Positions 58,357 to 64,000 of a stretch of 64,000 bases of DNA are shown one piece after another. The stretch is taken from the NCBI GenBank assembly GCA_015501055.1, contig JADNYV010000080.1, forward strand, positions 87,499 through 151,498, written 5' to 3'. How positions within the stretch are numbered: position 1 is the first letter of the stretch; the number at the start of each line of letters is the position of its first letter. The notes under the pieces are model-generated. The model saw nothing but the letters and a program-made list of their open reading frames with translations. It was not told the origin of the DNA and did not search any database. Position numbers and translations under genes: made by a program. The DNA comes from Mucidula mucida (lineage: Eukaryota > Basidiomycota > Agaricomycetes > Agaricales > Physalacriaceae).

Positions 58357-59317
58357 TAGAGACCTCAACAAGTTTCCGGGTCATGCGGAAACTTGAGTAC
58401 TTGATCCGGCCGGGGATCTCGGCTACTCAACTTGTTTGATCCGCGGATCAATAGCGAGTCGGGTCATAAACGAATCGCGAGTAGGGCATCTGAGCGGTGA
58501 GTACTCGTTACAAGTACTCGCACTTACTCACACCTAATGTATGACGATGCAAGGAGCCTTGGCGCTGATGGCGCTGGACTTTCTGAGCATGCCGGGTATG
58601 CTTTGCTTCTTTATTCCATCTTCTTCTACTGATGATCAGTCTAGCTACATCAACAGATGTTGAACGGATGTTTTCGGTGGCCGGCTTAACGGTCACCAAA
58701 CATTGTTTCAACCTTTCGGATGAGTCTGTTTGTGCCTGTGTCATGTTGAAGGATTGGTTCAAGTCAGGCCTTGTGCCTATTGAGCAAGTAGTTCGGATTT
58801 TCAACGAAAAAGCCGCACAGAAAGGTAAATCTGATGAGTAGTTATTACAAAGTGGTCGTTTATGTACAGTTTTATTATAATATTATGTAGCTTGATCCGT
58901 AAGTATTTGCGACTCGTTACTGATCCGGATCGTCTTCGAGTACTCAACTTGTTTGACCCGCAAGTCAGCACGGATTGAGTAAGTTCCAGATCACGAGTAC
59001 TGTAGCGTTTCGACCGCAAATTCACATAACGGGTCACGGGGGTCTTTGAAGTGAAGCTATATATACATCATAACGGGTCACGGACCACTTTGGTCAGGCA
59101 CGAGCCTCCAAATAAGGAAATTTCAGGTCCCGCTATAAGCGGAACTGTCCAAAAAAGGCAATTTAAGGGTCTGTGAAGCTGTTTGCTGTAACTTCAGACC
59201 ATAATGGGTCACAGGCTGTGAAGTTACGGTTGAAACGCTACAGTATGCCCTTTAGGCCTTGAGTACTTGGCTCTCGGATCGCGGGTCTGATCCGAGTATT
59301 ACTCGTTGAGGTCTCTA
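58357..59317 (+). mobile_element. hAT deletion derivative (hAT3) with hATC exon and nested MITE
   Basis: 961 bp, same family as hAT2 but in the opposite orientation. It starts TAGAGACCTCAACAAGTTTCC and ends CTCGTTGAGGTCTCTA. Its flanking 8 bp are ACTGAGCA and CCTGAGCA (one mismatch). The hATC exon (58632-58841) is on the plus strand. It contains a 244-bp insertion absent from hAT2. Confidence 0.88.
59000..59243. mobile_element. Tc1/mariner-like MITE in hAT3
   Basis: 244 bp with ~26-bp inverted ends (CTGTAGCGTTTCRACCGYAA) and TA on each side (58998-58999, 59244-59245). The equivalent place in hAT2 has a single TA and no insert. It carries internal ACGGGTCACGG-like repeats and has no coding capacity. 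Confidence 0.88.
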
Positions 59318-59466
59318 CCTGAGCAGGATTCCGGATCTGATTAACCGGAACAAATGACTTATCAATCCAGTTGTACTCCTGAAAGGCATCATCAACATTG
59401 TAGTGTTTTGGATGACGGCTCAGTGTTGCAAGATGGACCTTAATGGCGCGCAGACAATGCCAGAAG

Positions 59467-59995
59467 TGTTATGAATCGCCATATTTTCACACTTTCACAT
59501 CTTATCATATCTTATCGGGGGCCTTGTCTTATCAACCAACGGACTGTTTCATCATCTGTTTCGTCACCGATCATACCCCTTTTCATTACCGAAGCCGTAC
59601 TCATGTCGGACACACGTCCAACACATGGATGACATCATACATGCCGATACCTCATGGACTCCCTATTGTATACACACCGCCGACACTCGTAGTACACATG
59701 GTTGTTTCAGTATTATTACTTACATGCAGTTACCACTCGTATTTAATGGTTTCACGGACTAGTAGCATACAACACTGGGTCAAGGGCGTGGAGCATCCCT
59801 AGTGGAAACGCGTATGGACAAGGAGTCTCAAACACAGACTTACTAGTATATAAGCAGTAGTGTAGTATCATTGTACTTTAGTTCCGATCTCGTTTATACA
59901 CCTGGCCTAGCCTAGTCTTACAAACGCAAACACTTTCTCTTTTAGTTCTTGCTGTGGTACCTGGTTTAGTCTTATGGCTTAGTCAGTCGCTAACA
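59467..59995 (+). mobile_element. Solo LTR (LTR C)
   Basis: About 529 bp, TGTTATGAATCGCC...CGCTAACA, same family as LTR A. The flanks give GAAG on both sides (a 4-5-bp duplication with one base unclear). It marks the end of MULE2. Confidence 0.8.
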
Positions 59996-60593
59996 GAAGA
60001 TCGGAACTACTTTCTACCACCTACCACACATCCCTGATCGTCGATCAGCACTTCGCTGTTTGATCATCGCACATTCCCCTGTTCCCTTTCCCTGTTTACA
60101 GATCGACGGATTCCTAATTCCAGCGCACGTCCGCATACATGTGTATTGGTCCCAGTAGCGCCGGCTAACAGTTAGAGATAACTGCCTCAGGTGCTGGAAG
60201 TAGCCGCTCTCACGAGAACGAACTTTTGGCAGTTGCACTTCAGTGGGCGCTGTTTACGGGTCAATCCCCGTTCCCAGGAAAACTTCGGCTTACATCACAC
60301 CAGAGGGACGTCGGCTGGGCAATTGCGAACTTGTGACGAGCTCTTGGGCTCCGTAGATACATAGTCAGTAGTCGGTAAAATAGCGTAGACAGTTACGATA
60401 CTTACCTACCTTACTTACCTTACGATACACACCATCATTCCCCACCCTACCAAGTCCTGGATTCTATCTCAGATCTAGGCGACTCCTCCTTATTCATCCA
60501 AACCTCTATTCCCTCACCCGTTTCATCAAAATCCGCATCTCCTATATCCCCACTTTCACCCTTTCACTCTCCGATCCTATCACCCCGACTCAT

Positions 60594-61518
60594 CATGTCC
60601 AACGAAGCACCCGAAACCGCTCCTCACACACCCGCTCATCACGCGATGTCGAAATCAAAGGCCGATCCCTTGTCAACAAGCCTTATGACTATGACGGGGA
60701 CAAGTCCAAGTACAAGAGCTGGTGGCGATCATGTTCACATACATCCGTGACAAGAAGAACAACCTCACATCTGACTCCGAAAGGATCGATGTTGTTCTCT
60801 CCTACATCCGAGGAGATCACGTAGATGCATGGGTCCAGAACTACTCGGACCAGAACTTCATGAGGAAGAAGAGGAATGGACAGTCTCTTGGACGGAGTTC
60901 AAGGAAGACTTGAAGGAGCGATTTGTGGATTCCAACTCGCGCAGACGCGCAAGACCAGATCGAGCGGTTGCGCCAGGGGCAAGACACCGCTCAAGACTTC
61001 TTCCAGAAGTTGAGGTCCTGCTCACTCAGGCAGGATACTCAAAGGATGACGCATTCGTCGTACGACTTCTCGAGACCAATGTCAACGAGAAGATCATCGA
61101 CCAGATCTATGGCAGCCGAGACGGGTTGCCAGAGAAGTACAAGGATTGGAAGGCACAGATCCTTCAGATCGATCAGCTATGGAGAAGGCGGGCGGCGAGC
61201 AAGAGGTCCGGCATGCAGTCCCGGCCTCAAGCTCCGCAGGTGGCTACATCGAGAGCTAATCCTACGAACCCACCTCCAACGCCGATCACACGACGAGATG
61301 CTACCGGTGTTACCTATGGAGGAGCCGGCAGGCCGATGGACATCGACAACGCACGTCGAAGAGGACTTTGCTTCAGCTGTGGCGAACACGGCCACGTCAG
61401 CAGGTTCTGTCCGAAGAAGGGTCGACCCCAGACGATTCGGGGTTTATGGACCGAGATGAATGACGAGGAGAAGAAGAAGCTGGCCGAAGAGTTGGGTTTT
61501 GCGAAGCTCCCGCAGTAG
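60594..61518 (+). pseudogene. Gypsy Gag with zinc knuckle, frameshifted
   Basis: Starts MSNEAPETAPHTPAHHAMS. Later frames read ALERGDHVDAWVQN-like sequence, IERLRQGQDTAQDFFQKL and QAGYSKDDAFVVRLLETNVN. The linker YGGAGRPMDID and the knuckle CFSCGEHGHVSRFCPKK follow, ending at 61518. The reading moves between frames at least three times within 500 bp, so the copy is broken or the sequence has errors. Confidence 0.8.
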
Positions 61519-61694
61519 ACGCAGTCCTGCCGGAGCAGTCATCAAGGAAAGGGTCGTCAGATGCAGAATCTATTTACAGTACGGGTACTGAAACATCTAA
61601 AATATCATCGACGACTTTACCACCAAAACCTGCGAAAGAAAGATTTGAGCCAAATACGCCCGAGTGGATCGCACAACGGCTAAGAGAGGATGAC

Positions 61695-64000
61695 GTGTCG
61701 AGAGCAGTGGGAATTTTGAGAGCATGGATGCCGGAGCGGAGAGAGAGAGAAGCGACGGAGGAGAAGGTGATGGCGATCAGAGCGTTGACAAAGGAAGCTG
61801 CGGTGGAAGTTGTGACGGAGTTGAAAAAGTCGAGGAAGTACATCCGGGGAACAAAGGGGCAGGACATGAAACTCCGAGTAACCATAGAGAGCGTACACAC
61901 AGGCTCTGAATGGGAAACGAGTGCCCTTCTTGACAGTGGAGCAACGGGTTCTTGTGTCAATAAAGAATTCGTCGAGAAGAACGGACTCCCGATCAAGGAG
62001 TTACCGGTCAAGCTCCCTGTTTACAATGCGGATGGAACCCTAAACGAGGGAGGAGCAATCAAGGTTTTGTGGAGGTCCGGATGAAGATCGGGATCACGCC
62101 GAAAAGATTGAGTTGGCCGTCACCAATCTCGGCAAAACAAGTATCTTTTTGGGGCTAGATTGGCTACGATATCACAACCCCACGATCAACTGGACGGAAT
62201 CCACATTGACTTTGATCGATGCCCAGACCGCTGCGGCTATCTACCCGAGTACAACTCACCGGAAGATGAAGGAGAAGACGTAGAAGAGAAGTTGGAAGAG
62301 GGAGAGCGTTTGTTCTGGATGGACTGGGACAACTATCGCAAAAGCGGAGAAAAGCTGAGATCACAACAGCCTTCATCCGCTGCTGCACCTTACATGAGGA
62401 ATTTTCCGATGTATTCAGCAAGGCGGACTTTGACAAGTTACCGGAGCGAAGACCCTGGGATCACGCGATAGAACTTACGCCTGGTTCCAAACCGGTTGAC
62501 TGCAAGGTTTATCCCCTTAGTCCATCCGAGCAGAAGGCGTTAGATGAGTTCCTGGAAGAAAACATACGGACGGGACGTATACGGCCATCAATTCACCTAT
62601 GGCATCACCCTTCTTCTTTGTCAAAAAGAAGGAGGAAGCCTTCGGCCAGTACAGATTATCGGAAGTTGAACGACATGACAATCAAGAACCGATACCCCTT
62701 GCCGTTGATCCAGGAGCTTATCGACAAGTTGAAGGGAGCAAAGGTTTTCACAAGATGGATGTCCGATGGGGTTACAATAACATCCGGATCAAAGAAGGTG
62801 ATGAGTGGAAAGCGGCGTTTAGAACAAACCGAGGCCTGTTCGAGCCCTCAGTCATGTTCTTCGGACTTACAAACTCGCCGGCAACGTTCCAATCGTTCAT
62901 GAATCACATTCTGAAGGAATTGATTGACGACGGACATGTTATCGTTTACTTGGACGATATACTTATCTTTACGAACACTCTCGAGGAGCATAGACAGATT
63001 GTACGAAGGTATTAGAAATATTACGAGTAAATAAGTTGTATTTAAAACCCGAGAAATGTAGTTTTGAGGCACATACTGTAGACTACTTAGGAGTTATTGT
63101 TGGAGGAGGAGAAGTGAAGATGGATCCGGCAAAAGTGGCCGTAGTGAAGGAATGGAAGGAGCCGACGAAGAAGAAGGAAGTACAGTCATTCCTGGGCTTC
63201 TGCAACTTCTACCGACGTTTCATCCGGGGATTTGCGGGAGTAGCGAAGCCATTGACATCGCTAACCGGGAAGGGCGATGGGTTTGGGGCATGGAGCAGCA
63301 CGAGGCGTTTGAGGAGTTGAAGCGGAGGATGACGGAAGAACCCGTTCTGATCGTACCACGCGACGACGGCAAGTTTCGAGTGAGGCAGACTCCTCAAACT
63401 ATGCGAACGGGGCGGTTCTTTCCCAGTTGGTTGACGGAAAATGGAGACCAGTAGCCTTTTGGTCTCGCGCGCTGAACGAAGTAGAGCGCAATTATGAGAT
63501 CTACGACAAAGAGATGATGGCTATTATGGACTCATTGACGACTGGAGACAATATCTCCTTGGAGCAAAGGAAACGGTGGAGGTGTTTACCGATCATCAAA
63601 ACCTCCAGTACTTCCGGAAGCCACAGAAGTTGAATCAGAGGCAGGCGAGATGGGTTACGGAGTTAGCGGAGTATGACATACAGATGATTCACAAGCCGGG
63701 CAAGACAATGGGGAAAGCTGATGCCTTGTCAAGGATGACAGGCCTTGAGAAGGGGGAAAAAGATAACAAAAACGTTGTTTTGCTCAAGCCGGAGTTTTTT
63801 ATTTCACAAATTCAATTTTCTTTACATACAGTAGATACACCGGAGGACGAATTACTTGAACAAAATCAAACAAAGAAAAGGAAACAAAGACAGATACGTA
63901 CAAAAAGCATTAGAAAACAAAGAAAAAGGATGGGAAGAGAAGGAAATATGGAACTATTAATGTTGGAAAGGATCGTATTTACATACCGAAGGACAGGAAT
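61695..64000 (+). pseudogene. Gypsy Pol (protease, reverse transcriptase, RNase H), frameshifted and partial
   Basis: The protease active site is DSGATGSCVNKEF at about 61935. RT segments are [56 protein letters not shown], the YLDD box in VIVYLDDILIF at about 62950, and FLGFCNFYRRFI. RNase H reads PVAFWSRALNEVERNYEIYDKE, then FTDHQNLQYF and GKADALSRM near 63725. The integrase would lie past the window end. Frame changes separate nearly every block. Confidence 0.8.

Larger units (their letters stand above)
56290..59466 (-). mobile_element. Mutator-like element MULE2, truncated at its 5' side
   Basis: One end lies near 56290, with TIR-like sequence resembling MULE1 (CACTGCCGCGCGAGGGTTTG against AACTGCCGTCCGGGGGTTTG). 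The transposase reads leftwards from 59466. It starts at FWHCLRAIKVHLATL, is interrupted by a hAT derivative at 58357-59317, and continues to the SWIM domain. The other end is lost at LTR C. Confidence 0.8.
56640..59466 (-). pseudogene. MULE2 transposase fragment with intact SWIM finger
   Basis: It resembles the MULE1 protein: FWHCLRAIK and FQEYNWIDKSFVPVNQ before the hAT insertion. After it come GYTFCPAPHRTQALHIFTKHF, WELWGYMWTSW and the SWIM motif WTCTCGQQKYNTYCLCKHLV. A later exon reads EEQIALETSGSKIWVKS. The long open stretch 58264-57287 is uninterrupted (325 codons). The first third of the protein, with part of the catalytic core, is missing. Confidence 0.8.
59996..64000 (+). mobile_element. 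Gypsy (Ty3-type) retrotransposon, 5' part, continues beyond the window
   Basis: Gag, protease, RT and RNase H follow in Gypsy order on the plus strand. The 5' LTR must lie somewhere in 59996-60590 but could not be delimited, because the second LTR is outside the window. Many frameshifts separate the pieces. Confidence 0.75.

Noticed and set aside
1..64000. Bacterial origin, tRNA, rRNA or replication-origin signals
   Set aside because: Introns and eukaryotic families dominate; I saw no convincing tRNA cloverleaf or rRNA segment by eye, although a tRNA scan was not possible.

Overview
The window looks like nuclear DNA of a mushroom-forming basidiomycete (Agaricomycetes). The reasons are very short introns (about 43-55 nt) with GT...AG borders, a Ste12 factor combining an STE12 domain with C-terminal C2H2 fingers, a DUF6535-type membrane protein, an AA9 cellulose-active LPMO, an SHPRH-type SNF2/RING protein, and many Copia, Gypsy, hAT and Mutator-like elements. 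Family calls rest on motif recognition by eye; no database search was run.

Layout. 0.6-6 kb holds STE12 (-), SRP9 (-) and a mitochondrial 2-oxodicarboxylate carrier (+). 6.4-6.7 kb is a decayed promoter/5' copy of the HMG-box gene found at 30.9 kb. 7-11.8 kb is a DUF6535 gene (-) split in its second exon by a 1.75-kb LTR element that encodes only Gag. 12.3-13.2 kb is a hAT-type element inside an older foldback sequence. 13.3-17.1 kb is a decayed tandem array carrying AA9 relics. 18.1-22.3 kb holds an intronless flavin halogenase-like ORF (+), an intact AA9 gene (-) and a short unidentified ORF. 22.4-28.1 kb is the SHPRH-like gene (-). 29.7-34.5 kb holds an NTF2-like gene (+), an HMG-box gene (+) and a disordered serine/proline-rich protein (-).

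From 35.8 kb to the end the DNA is mostly transposons. A 3.9-kb Mutator-like element (MULE1) is followed by a stretch with six 'double-hairpin' modules, then an unrecognised gene (41.9-44.4 kb). 48.2-60 kb is a nested stack: an old Copia (Copia2) invaded by a second full Copia (Copia1), a hAT derivative and a MULE (MULE2). MULE2 was in turn invaded by another hAT derivative, which contains a TA-flanked MITE. A solo LTR follows, then the 5' part of a Gypsy element that runs off the window.

Two themes cut across the window. Several otherwise conserved host genes carry single-base frameshifts, mostly in homopolymers, so many may be sequencing errors rather than real mutations. The most unusual structure is the double-hairpin set at 39.70-39.81 and 41.08-41.69 kb: twelve short palindromes share a TGACAATNRTCA-like core, but each has its own self-complementary stem.
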